24,202 bases of DNA from Clostridiaceae bacterium (GCA_016296885.1 JAEDHT010000030.1:1-24202), one strand, 5' to 3'; positions 1 through 7,724 are shown, counted from the first letter of the stretch. The notes: generated by a model not told the origin, from the sequence alone. A program made the numbers and translations.

Positions 1-40
1 TTGATTCTTTATTCTAATATAGAATTATTTTTTTATTTAA

Positions 41-379
41 TCAGTGTTTCCCTAAGTATGGTCTCACAAAAGAAAACAGAACGCTGCCGGTTTGCACAGC
101 TCGGCTGGCTCTACTTGGCGCATCTTTTGTTGCCAAATATTTAGGTTGCTTCACCTTGTGAACTTTATTATCAATAGAATCGATATCAATATATTTGAAA
201 AAATCCCCGTCAGGGCGTTTTGTTTCCATACCGGAAAAACACGAATACCCTCTACACCATATCCATCCATTTGGCAAATCAAAGGGTATTTCATCATCAA
301 TGTTTTCTACTTGATTGCCTACCTTCTCATAATAAGAGAAAGACACACTTTCAGAGTATAATATACTTGTGGCTTTTTG
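41..379 (-). pseudogene. hsdS: Type I restriction specificity subunit (HsdS) fragment
   Basis: The minus strand encodes part of an HsdS subunit, the DNA-sequence-recognition protein of type I restriction-modification enzymes. Visible are the inter-domain linker (QKATSILYSES...SYYEKVG), the conserved entry to a target recognition domain (DDEIPFDLPNGWIWCR), and the domain core as far as VLFSFVRPYLGKH, followed directly by a stop. A full HsdS has about 400 residues with two recognition domains; only about 110 recognisable residues remain, so recognition is cut mid-domain. The open frame runs to 439 and overlaps the start of the divergent recombinase, but homology-like sequence fades near 380. 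It may be a silent cassette or a dead remnant. The HsdS family call is firm; functional status is inferred. Confidence 0.75.
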
Positions 380-409
380 TCTCAAATATTTTATACGGAG
401 GTCTTTTTT

Positions 410-1219
410 ATGAAAGGACAAACAACATTCGAAGAACACTTAAGGAAAGGAAACCTTTCCGACAACACAATAACATCTTATCTGTGGACAGTGAATTATT
501 ATCACGAACATTACGATAAGATAAGCAAGGAAAATCTTTTGGCTTACAAAGGGTATCTAATGGAGTTCTTTAAGCCTAAAACCGTGAATCTGCGAATACA
601 AGGTATCAACAAATACCTTGAATATCTTGGTAAGGAAAGATTGCAGTTAAAGGCAGTAAAAGTACAACAAAAGAATTTTCTTGAAAACGTGATCAGCAAC
701 GCTGATTATAATTTTTTGAAAAAACAGTTAAAAAAAGACGGTAATATGGAATGGTATTTTGTTGTGTGGTATCTTGCAGCAACCGGCGCCCGTGTGAGTG
801 AGTTGATACAAATAAAGATCGAACACGTCGAACTCGGTTATTTCGATTTATATTCCAAAGGCGGTAAATTGCGACGATTATACATACCGAAAAAGTTAAA
901 AATTGAAACTTTAGCGTGGCTGGAGGATAAAGAGCGTACCTCCGGCTATTTATTTCTTAACCGTTATGGCGAAAAAATTACAACAAGAGGTGTTTCCCAA
1001 CAACTGAAGAATTATGCTGATAAATACGGTCTTGATAAAAAGGTAGTTTATCCGCACTCTTTTCGTCATCGTTATGCGAAGAATTTCCTTGAGAAATTCA
1101 ATGATATTGCATTACTCGCTGATCTGATGGGACACGAAAGCATCGAAACCACACGCATATATCTACGCCGAACCGCAAGTGAGCAACAGGAATTAGTAGA
1201 TAAAATAGTGACTTGGTAA
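410..1219 (+). CDS. Tyrosine recombinase/integrase between hsdS fragments
   Basis: A site-specific recombinase of the tyrosine (phage integrase/XerC-D) family, 269 residues. The start at 410 is chosen over an in-frame ATG at 377 because GGAGG lies at 397-401, eight bases upstream. A SAM-like N-terminal DNA-binding domain covers about residues 5-85. The catalytic set is complete: R128 (ATGARVSEL), K in SKGGK (150-153), H216-x-x-R219 (HSFRHR), H242 (MGHESIETT) and the nucleophile Y251 (TRIYLRR). Recombinases of this type are known beside hsdS genes in Firmicutes and Bacteroides, where they exchange or invert specificity domains. The flanking hsdS pieces at 41-379 and 1255-1856 suggest that role here. 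No phage or conjugation genes are seen, so a prophage integrase is less likely. Confidence 0.9.
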   Translation: MKGQTTFEEHLRKGNLSDNTITSYLWTVNYYHEHYDKISKENLLAYKGYLMEFFKPKTVNLRIQGINKYLEYLGKERLQLKAVKVQQKNFLENVISNADYNFLKKQLKKDGNMEWYFVVWYLAATGARVSELIQIKIEHVELGYFDLYSKGGKLRRLYIPKKLKIETLAWLEDKERTSGYLFLNRYGEKITTRGVSQQLKNYADKYGLDKKVVYPHSFRHRYAKNFLEKFNDIALLADLMGHESIETTRIYLRRTASEQQELVDKIVTW

Positions 1220-1228
1220 AAACATAGA

Positions 1229-1254
1229 CGCCCTCGTTTTGAGGACGGCTGATT
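1229..1254 (+). terminator. Weak hairpin between recombinase and hsdS piece
   Basis: CCTC (1232-1235) and GAGG (1241-1244) form a short stem around GTTTT, possibly extended by flanking GCC/GGC with a bulge, followed by GATTTTA. It may end the recombinase transcript, but the stem is short and the T-tract poor. Confidence 0.3.
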
Positions 1255-1856
1255 TTATGATATGGATTCTGTTATTTCATCAATTTGTGTAAATACTGTT
1301 TTAATCGCTTCAACAATTTGCTTTTGCTCTTTAAGTGGCGGGAGTGGAACAGACATTGTTGACAAAACATTTCCTGTTAAATGCTTTATTGTTACACCTG
1401 TGCTGATGTTTTTTAATATTCCAAGCGATTCATATAACATCATTACATATAAATAGAATCTTGGCTCTAAATCTGCATAAAACCTAACACGATGCAAAGC
1501 GTTTTGGTATAAAAAAGTATCGTTTCTTTCCCATATGCAACAACGCCCGACATCGCCGCCTTCACAAATTAATAAATCATTTCTTTTTATAGAATATTTA
1601 TCAATTTCGTATTTCTCAAATTTCATTTCGTTTAAGTCAGATAAATCTATATATCCCCACTGAACGTTTACGCTTCTTAAATATGGATGATATGAACCTG
1701 TGTTTTTGGCTTTATCGAGCGTTTTTCCTAATTCGACATTTGCAACAGATGGTAATGTAGTCCAACACCAACTCTCTGGAATTTCAAAAGGAATATCTAC
1801 ATCATATCTTTTTTTTGTCGGATGTTAAACGATAATAAGAGTTATCAAATCTGTTG
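1255..1856 (-). pseudogene. hsdS: HsdS half-cassette (one target recognition domain), no start codon, frameshifted
   Basis: Minus-strand piece of a second HsdS. From 1824 down it encodes the domain entry (DVDIPFEIPESWCW), the core (ELGKTLDKAKNTG, HPYLRSVNVQWG, DLLICEGGDVGRC) and the conserved exit PLPPLKEQKQIVEAI, stopping at the start of the central helix (QIDEITESIS). It is thus almost exactly one recognition domain. There is no ATG, GTG or TTG codon between the in-frame stop at 1825-1827 and the domain, so it cannot be expressed by itself from the usual site; the first Met (1626) is mid-domain. HsdS linker sequence (FDNSYYRLTSDKKK) continues upstream to about 1856 in another frame, the shift falling in a run of eight A (1809-1816). 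Reading as a silent specificity cassette is an inference; decay is the alternative. Confidence 0.75.
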
Positions 1857-1869
1857 TTAAAAGAAAATA

Positions 1870-1902
1870 GGGACTCCCTCACTAACCAAATGAGAAAGCC
1901 CC
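1870..1902 (-). terminator. Terminator downstream of the spore protein gene
   Basis: An imperfect hairpin with GGG...CCCC outer and CTCA...TGAG inner pairs. On the minus strand it is followed by a T-rich stretch (TATTTTCTTTT). It lies about 80 bases beyond the stop of the SASP gene, so it probably ends that transcript, and it also marks the edge of the hsdS remnant. Confidence 0.55.
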
Positions 1903-1981
1903 AATTTCAATGCAATAATAATATTGCGCTAAAATTGCTTATTTTTAAGCTCTTTTATTAATCCTAAAATCAATATATTTC

Positions 1982-2179
1982 TTATTTCAAGCTCTGCTCG
2001 TAGGATTCGATCATTTTTTTAACCATCTGACCGCCTACAGAACCAGCCTGACGTGATGTGAGGTCGCCGTTGTAACCTTGCTTAAGGTTTACGCCTACTT
2101 CGTTAGCTGCTTCCATCTTGAATCTCTCAAGTGCTTCTCTTGCTTCAGGTACTACGATTGAATTTCCTCTTCTTGACAT
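1982..2179 (-). CDS. Alpha/beta-type small acid-soluble spore protein (SASP)
   Basis: A 65-residue protein of the SspA/SspB family, which coats and protects DNA in dormant endospores. The two family signatures are present: the helix around the germination-protease (GPR) site (ALERFKMEAANEVGV, residues about 17-31) and the DNA-binding segment with TSRQAGSVGGQMVKKMIE (about 41-58). Length matches the family (60-75). GGAG lies seven to ten bases before the ATG on the minus strand. It is monocistronic, with a hairpin terminator downstream. It shows that the organism, or its recent ancestor, makes endospores. Expression in the forespore under sigma-G is expected from the family; a clear sigma-G promoter could not be confirmed by eye. 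Confidence 0.95.
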   Translation of the reverse strand: MSRRGNSIVVPEAREALERFKMEAANEVGVNLKQGYNGDLTSRQAGSVGGQMVKKMIESYEQSLK

Positions 2180-2505
2180 AACTATACTCCTTTTCCGATA
2201 CGAACAAAAAATACTTACTAACCATGTTAGAATGTAATTTTGTTCACATCATTAAAATTATCTTCATATTTTTATTTTTAAATCATCTTGCAACAAACAA
2301 AACTTTAATTGCTGTTGCAAGATTATTTTATGATTTTATTGCTTTTATATGTTATGAAAATAATGGCTAATTTTTTTGAAATTTTTATTTTAATTTTTAA
2401 GGACAAATGAGCGATAACCCTTGCACCAACACATTTCAGTTTGTTGAATAAATAGCATTCTCTATAATTATTACATTCATGAAAATAGTAAATCCATTTT
2501 TAAAT
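2180..2505. other. AT-rich intergenic region with one strong inverted repeat
   Basis: No credible coding region is visible. It holds the SASP leader at the left edge and a perfect 11-base inverted repeat at 2285-2295 and 2313-2323 (listed separately). The remainder is very AT-rich, with no recognised RNA gene. Confidence 0.6.
2285..2323. repeat. Perfect 11-base inverted repeat with 17-base loop
   Basis: ATCTTGCAACA at 2285-2295 is matched exactly by its reverse complement at 2313-2323. The plus side is followed by a T-rich stretch (TATTTTATGATTTTATT). No gene reads into it from the left on the plus strand, and on the minus strand it lies upstream of the SASP gene. It could be a terminator of an unseen small RNA, a relic, or a protein-binding palindrome. 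Confidence 0.6.
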
Positions 2506-2534
2506 TTGACTTTTAATTTGAACGATTATATATA
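2506..2534 (+). promoter_or_regulatory. Candidate sigma-A promoter (distal)
   Basis: TTGACT (2506-2511), 17-base spacer, TATATA (2529-2534). The -35 is good, but the region is AT-rich and a second promoter lies closer to the genes. Confidence 0.4.
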
Positions 2535-2583
2535 TTTCAATAACCCATTAATACGAATTTAAAAAAATAATTATATTTATAAA

Positions 2584-2612
2584 TAGAAAAACACTTAATT
2601 ATATGTTATAAT
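2584..2612 (+). promoter_or_regulatory. Candidate extended -10 promoter for the DUF5714-arsC pair
   Basis: A perfect TATAAT (2607-2612) with the extended TGn element (2604-2606) and a weak -35 (TAGAAA, 2584-2589) at 17 bases. It sits just before the NUDIX remnant and the two coupled genes. Confidence 0.55.
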
Positions 2613-2646
2613 TATCTTGATGAATATGGTTTTTTTGGGGACGATT

Positions 2647-2709
2647 ATGCATGATTGTGGATTCACAAAAGAGAATGATTGGTTTAGATATCGTGCAGCA
2701 GCAATATAG
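2647..2709 (+). pseudogene. Truncated start of a NUDIX-type gene (20 codons)
   Basis: An ATG at 2647, preceded by a GGGG-containing stretch, opens a 20-residue frame beginning MHDCGFTKEN and ending FRYRAAAI before a TAG. The FRYRAAAI ending matches the first strand typical of many clostridial NUDIX hydrolases, which normally continue for 120-150 residues. Here the rest is missing, and a ribosome site for the next gene follows at once. It looks like the scar of a deletion that put the next gene behind the NUDIX promoter. It could now serve as a translated leader. The match is from memory of the family and is short. Confidence 0.4.
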
Positions 2710-2719
2710 GAGAAAGATT

Positions 2720-3400
2720 ATGAAAGACGAATGCTTAATATGCGGTGCGCCGCTGAAATATAGTGATAGTGAAACCTTAATGGAGTGTGCTCTCTGTCAT
2801 AAAAAAGAAGGCAGTAAGACGGCTTGCGAAAAAGGACATTATGTGTGTAACGAATGTCATACACAAGGTATGGACAGTATTATCGGTGTGTGCCTTGCCG
2901 AGAGTTCAAAAAATCCTATAGAGATCATCCAAAAATTGATGGCTCTGCCTTTTTGCCATATGCGCGGCCCCGAACATCATGTTCTTGTTGGTTCGGCACT
3001 TCTTACGGCCTACAAAAACGCTGGCGGTGATATTGATTTATCAAAAGCTCTTCTCGAAATGCAGGCAAGAGGTAAAAAAGTGCCCGGCGGTGCTTGTGGA
3101 TTTTGGGGTGCTTGTGGCGCAGGTGTGAGTGCGGGAATGTTTGTATCTATCGTTACAGGCTCTACACCACTTTCAAATGTTGCTTGGGGATTGTCAAACA
3201 AAATGACCTCCGTAGCTCTTGGTGCTATCGGTGAAATCGGAGGACCCAGGTGCTGTAAGCGTGATTCCTACCTTGCTATTATCAAAGTGGTGGAGTTTGC
3301 AAAAGAGCATCTCGGCGTGGAAATGGAGCTTGACGTGATAAAATGTACACATTATGCACGGAATAATCAGTGTATAGGGGAGAGGTGTCCATTCAAATGA
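2720..3400 (+). CDS. DUF5714-type cysteine-rich protein
   Basis: A 226-residue, cysteine-rich soluble protein. An in-frame ATG exists at 2651, but the start at 2720 is preferred: AGGAG lies about eight bases upstream and the protein then begins at its first zinc-ribbon-like motif (MKDECLICG). Visible motifs: CxxC pairs at C5/C8, C23/C26 and C43/C46 with HYVC between, HMRGPEHH (about 80-87), a glycine-rich GGACGFWGACGAG (about 123-135), GGPRCCKR (about 174-180), and a final cysteine group (C209, C218, C223). The conserved Cys/His layout suggests metal or cofactor binding. I recognise it as a DUF5714-like family found in clostridia and methanogens; the biochemical function is not known to me. 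Its stop overlaps the arsC start (ATGA), so the two products are translationally coupled and probably act together. Confidence 0.7.
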   Translation: MKDECLICGAPLKYSDSETLMECALCHKKEGSKTACEKGHYVCNECHTQGMDSIIGVCLAESSKNPIEIIQKLMALPFCHMRGPEHHVLVGSALLTAYKNAGGDIDLSKALLEMQARGKKVPGGACGFWGACGAGVSAGMFVSIVTGSTPLSNVAWGLSNKMTSVALGAIGEIGGPRCCKRDSYLAIIKVVEFAKEHLGVEMELDVIKCTHYARNNQCIGERCPFK

Positions 3401-3828
3401 AAAAGAAAATAGCTTTTATTTGCATACATAATTCCTGTCGTAGTCAGATTGCAGAAACATTGGGAAAGCACCTATGCGGTGATAAATTTGATTTCTATTC
3501 TGCCGGAACGGAAACCAAGCCACATATCAATCAGGATGCAGTTAGGCTTATGAAGCAATTATACGGTATTGATATGAAAAAGACACAATACAGCAAAACT
3601 TACGATAAAATTTCTAAACCCGATATTGCAATATCAATGGGATGCGATATTGGATGTCCGCTTATCGGAAGAGAATTTGACGATAATTGGGGTTTGCCCG
3701 ATCCAACAGGGAAAAGCGATGAAGCATTTGTCGAGGTTATAAAGCAAATTGAAAGCAATATCAAAGTGTTGGTAGATGCAGAAAAAGTTGATTGTCTGCT
3801 TAGTTGTGGATGTATAAATAATGAATAA
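3397..3828 (+). CDS. arsC: ArsC-type arsenate reductase / low-molecular-weight phosphatase family protein
   Basis: A 143-residue protein with the low-molecular-weight tyrosine phosphatase fold used by thioredoxin-coupled arsenate reductases. The phosphate-binding loop C9-x5-R15 (CIHNSCRSQ) is intact, the loop aspartate is in GLPDPTGKS (about 99-107), and C83/C87 in MGCDIGCP could form the redox relay together with C9. In the plasmid pI258 enzyme the two relay cysteines lie seven apart; here they are four apart. The tail has an extra cysteine cluster (LLSCGCI). The start at 3397 is preferred over the upstream in-frame ATG at 3370 because of the GGGGAGAGG ribosome site and the 4-base overlap with the gene before. 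No ArsR or arsenite exporter is visible nearby, so the substrate (arsenate or a protein phosphate) is inferred from family. Confidence 0.85.
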   Translation: MKKKIAFICIHNSCRSQIAETLGKHLCGDKFDFYSAGTETKPHINQDAVRLMKQLYGIDMKKTQYSKTYDKISKPDIAISMGCDIGCPLIGREFDDNWGLPDPTGKSDEAFVEVIKQIESNIKVLVDAEKVDCLLSCGCINNE

Positions 3829-3878
3829 AAGAAAGAATAAAAAAAGCTCATTTATTATAGCCAATTGTTGAAAAAATA

Positions 3879-3907
3879 TTGACAAATATTTGTTTTTTGT
3901 TTAAAAT
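3879..3907 (+). promoter_or_regulatory. Sigma-A promoter of the LRR surface protein gene
   Basis: TTGACA (3879-3884), 17-base spacer, TAAAAT (3902-3907), followed by a short leader and a strong AGGGGGG ribosome site before the ATG at 3936. Confidence 0.8.
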
Positions 3908-3935
3908 AATAGTGAATGAACAGGGGGGCATTTTT

Positions 3936-6900
3936 ATGAAAAATTCATTAAAAAAGATAATATCATTGCTCTTATGTGCTGTGATGATAGCAGGCACAGT
4001 GTGTTTGGTGCCGGCATCTGAGCTTAGTGCAAGTGCTATAGAGTTATTACCTAGAGGAGGTGTGCAGACAGGCGATATCAGCAAAGACTCTCATTCCAGT
4101 GTAAAATACACATATGATACCTCAACCAGAAAGCTTGTAATATACGGCGAAGGAGAGATGAAAGATTTTGAATTTTCTGCTCCATGGCTTGGAGCAAGAG
4201 TGGATAATTCATCTCCATACTCTCCTATATCAGTGGAAGTACGTGTCGGTGTTGAGAATATAGGTGAAAATGCATTTGCTTACTGTGACCAACTTACGAA
4301 CGTCTCCATGGCGTATACTGTTACTAAAATTGGCAGTGGTGCATTTTCTGTTTGTGAAAGTTTGAGTGAGATATTGTTGCATGATACGCTTGTGGAAATA
4401 GGTCAAGAAGCATTTAGCGGTAGCGGTCTTGTGAATGTAACAATTCCTGATAGTGTGAGAATTATTGGAGATTATGTATTCCAAGATTGCAAAGAACTGC
4501 AGAACGTAAGCATGGGCAATAATTTCCATGCTAATGAGATCAAACATATGTTTAATAGGTGTGATTCAATCGAAACATTGACAGTTCCCGGTTGCATCAA
4601 TACCATTGGAAGTTATTTTTGTGGCACAGCTCCTTCATTGAAAACTGTAATTATCGAAGATGGTGTAAAAGAAATTGAAGCATTCGCATTTAGAGATTGC
4701 AACAAACTTTCACTTGTGGTAATACCTGATTCCGTAACATATATATCTGATGGTGCTTTTTACAACAACTATTCTGGCAAGCCAACCATAATTCTTTCCG
4801 GAAAAAAAGGTGGCATAGCAGAGCAGTATGCTAAAGATCATGATGGTTTTACCTTTGTTTCACGCTATTATGATGATGACATGTCTTTTAATATAAGGTA
4901 CTATGATATGCATGGAGTGGAAATCACATCAATTCCTGCAAAATTTGGCGAAGACACCCCTTTGATTACTCCACCTGTGCATGATGGATATATATTCTGT
5001 GGATGGTATAATTCGCAATTGTGTAACGGCAAAAGACTATATCCTGAACACAGTATAGTGAGCGGCTACAAGAGCTATTATGCTAAGTATGTGCATGATG
5101 GCACTAGACTCAGGATTGGATTTAATACGGATATTTTTTCTTATCCTAATTTCGCAACAAATGCTTTTATTGCAGGAGCCTACTTTGATTGCCTGATGGA
5201 CAATGCAGGCAGAGCGGATAAACGTATCCTCAAGAAGAAAGATATAAACGGACACACCGGCGGTGTTTGTTTTGGTTTGTCATCGTTAGTTATATTGTCT
5301 AAGCTAAATAAATTGGATCTTAAATACTTTAACACCTCATGCTTGGCAGATTTTGGTTATGAATGTTTAAATGGTATGCCAAATTATGTTTCTAACTCGA
5401 ATTATGTTGATTTTAACACCGCACAGCTTGTAATGTATTACTATTTTGCACAGCATATAGGTTCTTCACGTAAAGCACGTAAAGCTTATAATGCTTACGA
5501 GTATGTAAATATAAGAAGTATGATTCGTAAAATAGTATCTACAAAAGAACCACTTCTCCTTTGTTTTGATACTGAGGGTAAAGGCAAAGGTGGCCATGCT
5601 ATTGTACTTTATGATTATAAGTACAATTCAGACGGCACCACGACAATATTTGCATGGGATCCTAATTGTCATATTCGCAGAGTAGAAATTATTGTTAACA
5701 CAAACTGGACGAGAGCTAGTTTTTATGTTCGTGATGATGATGGTCAGCTTTATCCGATTTATAACGAAAATGGTGGAACATTTATCAAGTCTGTTCTGAG
5801 TGCAGGTAGCTCATTTGGAGAGACAGATGTAATTAGTTATATCAAGAGTCACGATGGATATTATGGTTACCACGGTGATGCAAATGGTGGAGAAGATGAA
5901 ACATATTCAGACACCTACTTCACTGTAAACTATGATGATTTTACAATAGAAACATCAAATGGTAGAAAAGCAACTGTTGCTGACCGTGATTATGCTTCAG
6001 GCGATGCCGAGCTTATAGAATGGCTTGGAAGTGCAGATGATGATAATGTTACTAACAATCAGCTATACAGAGTGAATGGGTTGGCAGATGGCGAAACCTA
6101 CACTATCAAGCCTGTTGCAGATTCAAGTATAAGCGAATATGTAACATTTTTTGAAAATGGCGAATACAGCTTATCAAGTGTCGAGGCAGAAGCACCTGTA
6201 ACAATGGAGTTTGCTGATGATGGTTCCGTTGAGACCTCCGCTGAAAGCCCTGTAATGCAGACTGTATCTACAGTATTAGAGAATTCTACAACTAAGTGGT
6301 TTACAACAGAATTTGAAGCTAACACTACAGGCCTTATCGTTACTCCAACCGCAGATAATACCACGGTAGAGTCAAAGTCTGATTGCTCTATCAAAACAAC
6401 CACAATGGATGAATACTGCGATGTAGAAAAGACTCTTACAGCCACTGCTAACACAGAATGGACTATCAGCGAGGATTCAGGAAATGTAAACTTTGCAGAA
6501 GAGGGAGTATCCGGCTCTGAAAACGTGCAATTCCCATATAAGGCAAGATTTGTATCAAATTGTGTAACACAGTGTGAGGCACAGGTGAACCTCTCTTATG
6601 GTGATTTGTTGATAGAACCAAGTGTGGTAAATCCCGGATATACAGTAGAGTGGTATGATAATGCTGATTTTAACGGCAACGCATGGAACTTTGCATCTGA
6701 TACTATTACTGGTGACACAGTGTTGTATGCTAAGTGGACTAAAGATTCCAGTAGCTGGTGTACACTAACTTACTATTCAGACAATGTGCAATACACCACA
6801 AGAGATGTATTGAAAAACTCACTCTCAGTTAAATTAGCTGCTGCTCCGGAAAAGGACGGACACATCTTTACAGGTTGGTTCTCAGATGAGGCTTGTACAA

Positions 6901-7544
6901 CACCGATAACAAGCAACACCTATTTTTCAAATAATTCAAAGCTATATGCAGGCTGGAAAAAGGTAGGAACTGTAGCGATAGATGCCAACGATACAAGCGC
7001 AGTGTATGGCAACAACGGTAGCTATGATTCATTTGGCCTTTCTGGTATACAGATAAAGATTCTCGAATCTGACACAGATGCATATGGCAACGGCTTGCGT
7101 TTCTGCTTGACACTCGACAAACAGCTCTATACAGACCTTATCACTATGTATGGCGAAAACAACATAGTATTTGGAAATGTAGTAGCATTGAAAGACAATT
7201 TAAACGGTGTAGAGAGTATGACACTTAAAACACCGAATGTAATTGATTCTCCAAGTAAAAACATCTTCTATGATGGTGAAAACTATCAAGTGGCTACTAC
7301 ACTTATCCATCATATTCCAAAAGAGAATTACGCTACTAATATAGCAGCTCGTTCCTATATCAAATATACCGACTATAACGGTAATGAACAGGTATATTAT
7401 TTCACAGAAACACAGTCAAGCAGTGTATGTGCAAAGGGATATTATACCAGTATCAAAACAGCTGCAGATTATATCTTGAAAAACGATGCACAAAGATATT
7501 CACAAAGTGCTATCGAATATTTGCAGTCTATTATTAATTCTTGA
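3936..7544 (+). CDS. Secreted LRR / InlB-repeat protein with a papain-like cysteine peptidase domain
   Basis: A 1202-residue secreted protein. The start at 3936 follows AGGGGGG and gives a clean signal peptide (MKNSLKKIISLLL..., cut probably near 30-34). Order of parts: a BspA-type cap (about 55-95, ending ...SAPW); BspA/LRR_5 leucine-rich repeats (about 103-300) with the NAF/GAF-C and IPDSV-IG signatures; an InlB B-repeat-like unit (318-386, ending YYAKYV); a domain about 395-610 with the marks of a papain-fold (C39-like) peptidase: GGVCFG (C445), GGHAIVLYD (H554) and AWDPN (D575/N577); a long Thr/Ser/Asp-rich stretch; two more B-repeat-like units (about 902-935 and 943-1007); and a C-terminal module (about 1010-1202) shared with the next gene. 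There is no LPxTG, so attachment is unclear. The peptidase assignment rests on motif spacing and is not proven. Confidence 0.8.
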   Translation: MKNSLKKIISLLLCAVMIAGTVCLVPASELSASAIELLPRGGVQTGDISKDSHSSVKYTYDTSTRKLVIYGEGEMKDFEFSAPWLGARVDNSSPYSPISVEVRVGVENIGENAFAYCDQLTNVSMAYTVTKIGSGAFSVCESLSEILLHDTLVEIGQEAFSGSGLVNVTIPDSVRIIGDYVFQDCKELQNVSMGNNFHANEIKHMFNRCDSIETLTVPGCINTIGSYFCGTAPSLKTVIIEDGVKEIEAFAFRDCNKLSLVVIPDSVTYISDGAFYNNYSGKPTIILSGKKGGIAEQYAKDHDGFTFVSRYYDDDMSFNIRYYDMHGVEITSIPAKFGEDTPLITPPVHDGYIFCGWYNSQLCNGKRLYPEHSIVSGYKSYYAKYVHDGTRLRIGFNTDIFSYPNFATNAFIAGAYFDCLMDNAGRADKRILKKKDINGHTGGVCFGLSSLVILSKLNKLDLKYFNTSCLADFGYECLNGMPNYVSNSNYVDFNTAQLVMYYYFAQHIGSSRKARKAYNAYEYVNIRSMIRKIVSTKEPLLLCFDTEGKGKGGHAIVLYDYKYNSDGTTTIFAWDPNCHIRRVEIIVNTNWTRASFYVRDDDGQLYPIYNENGGTFIKSVLSAGSSFGETDVISYIKSHDGYYGYHGDANGGEDETYSDTYFTVNYDDFTIETSNGRKATVADRDYASGDAELIEWLGSADDDNVTNNQLYRVNGLADGETYTIKPVADSSISEYVTFFENGEYSLSSVEAEAPVTMEFADDGSVETSAESPVMQTVSTVLENSTTKWFTTEFEANTTGLIVTPTADNTTVESKSDCSIKTTTMDEYCDVEKTLTATANTEWTISEDSGNVNFAEEGVSGSENVQFPYKARFVSNCVTQCEAQVNLSYGDLLIEPSVVNPGYTVEWYDNADFNGNAWNFASDTITGDTVLYAKWTKDSSSWCTLTYYSDNVQYTTRDVLKNSLSVKLAAAPEKDGHIFTGWFSDEACTTPITSNTYFSNNSKLYAGWKKVGTVAIDANDTSAVYGNNGSYDSFGLSGIQIKILESDTDAYGNGLRFCLTLDKQLYTDLITMYGENNIVFGNVVALKDNLNGVESMTLKTPNVIDSPSKNIFYDGENYQVATTLIHHIPKENYATNIAARSYIKYTDYNGNEQVYYFTETQSSSVCAKGYYTSIKTAADYILKNDAQRYSQSAIEYLQSIINS

Positions 7545-7576
7545 TAGTATAAATCAAATAATTAAGGTATAAAAGC

Positions 7577-7622
7577 ACAACTGCCACAGATGGATATTTA
7601 CATTTGTGGCGGTTGTTTTTTG
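7577..7622 (+). terminator. Strong intrinsic terminator
   Basis: ACAACTGCCACA (7577-7588) pairs with TGTGGCGGTTGT (7605-7616) over 12 positions with one G-T pair, followed by a T-run. It separates the LRR surface gene from the fibro-slime gene, so the two are transcribed independently. Confidence 0.9.
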
Positions 7623-7668
7623 CTATATTATGATGAATTATTATATCTAATTTAAGATGGTAATTGTG

Positions 7669-7724
7669 ATCATTAATGATAAAAATACATATGGTTTGTG
7701 CAACATTACAAATCTGATAATGTT
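7669..7724. repeat. Two palindromes upstream of the fibro-slime gene promoter
   Basis: A perfect 12-base palindrome ATCATTAATGAT lies at 7669-7680, and an inverted repeat AACATTA / TAATGTT lies at 7702-7708 and 7718-7724 with a 9-base centre. Both are just upstream of the promoter at 7747-7775, where operator or activator sites would be expected. AT-rich sequence makes short palindromes common, so this is suggestive only. Confidence 0.4.

Noticed and set aside
410..1219. Prophage integrase with an attachment site
   Set aside because: No tRNA, phage genes or flanking direct repeats of useful length are visible; the hsdS pieces on both sides explain it better.
2221..2260. Possible sigma-G promoter upstream of the SASP gene (CATTCTA on minus)
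   Set aside because: The -10-like heptamer has one mismatch and no acceptable -35 at 17-18 bases was found, so it is not listed as a feature.
6098..6454. Minus-strand open frame of 118 codons inside the LRR surface gene
   Set aside because: It has no ribosome site and no recognisable domain and is antisense to a strongly supported gene; it is a shadow of repetitive coding sequence. The same holds for the other antisense frames in clpC, mcsB and the surface genes.
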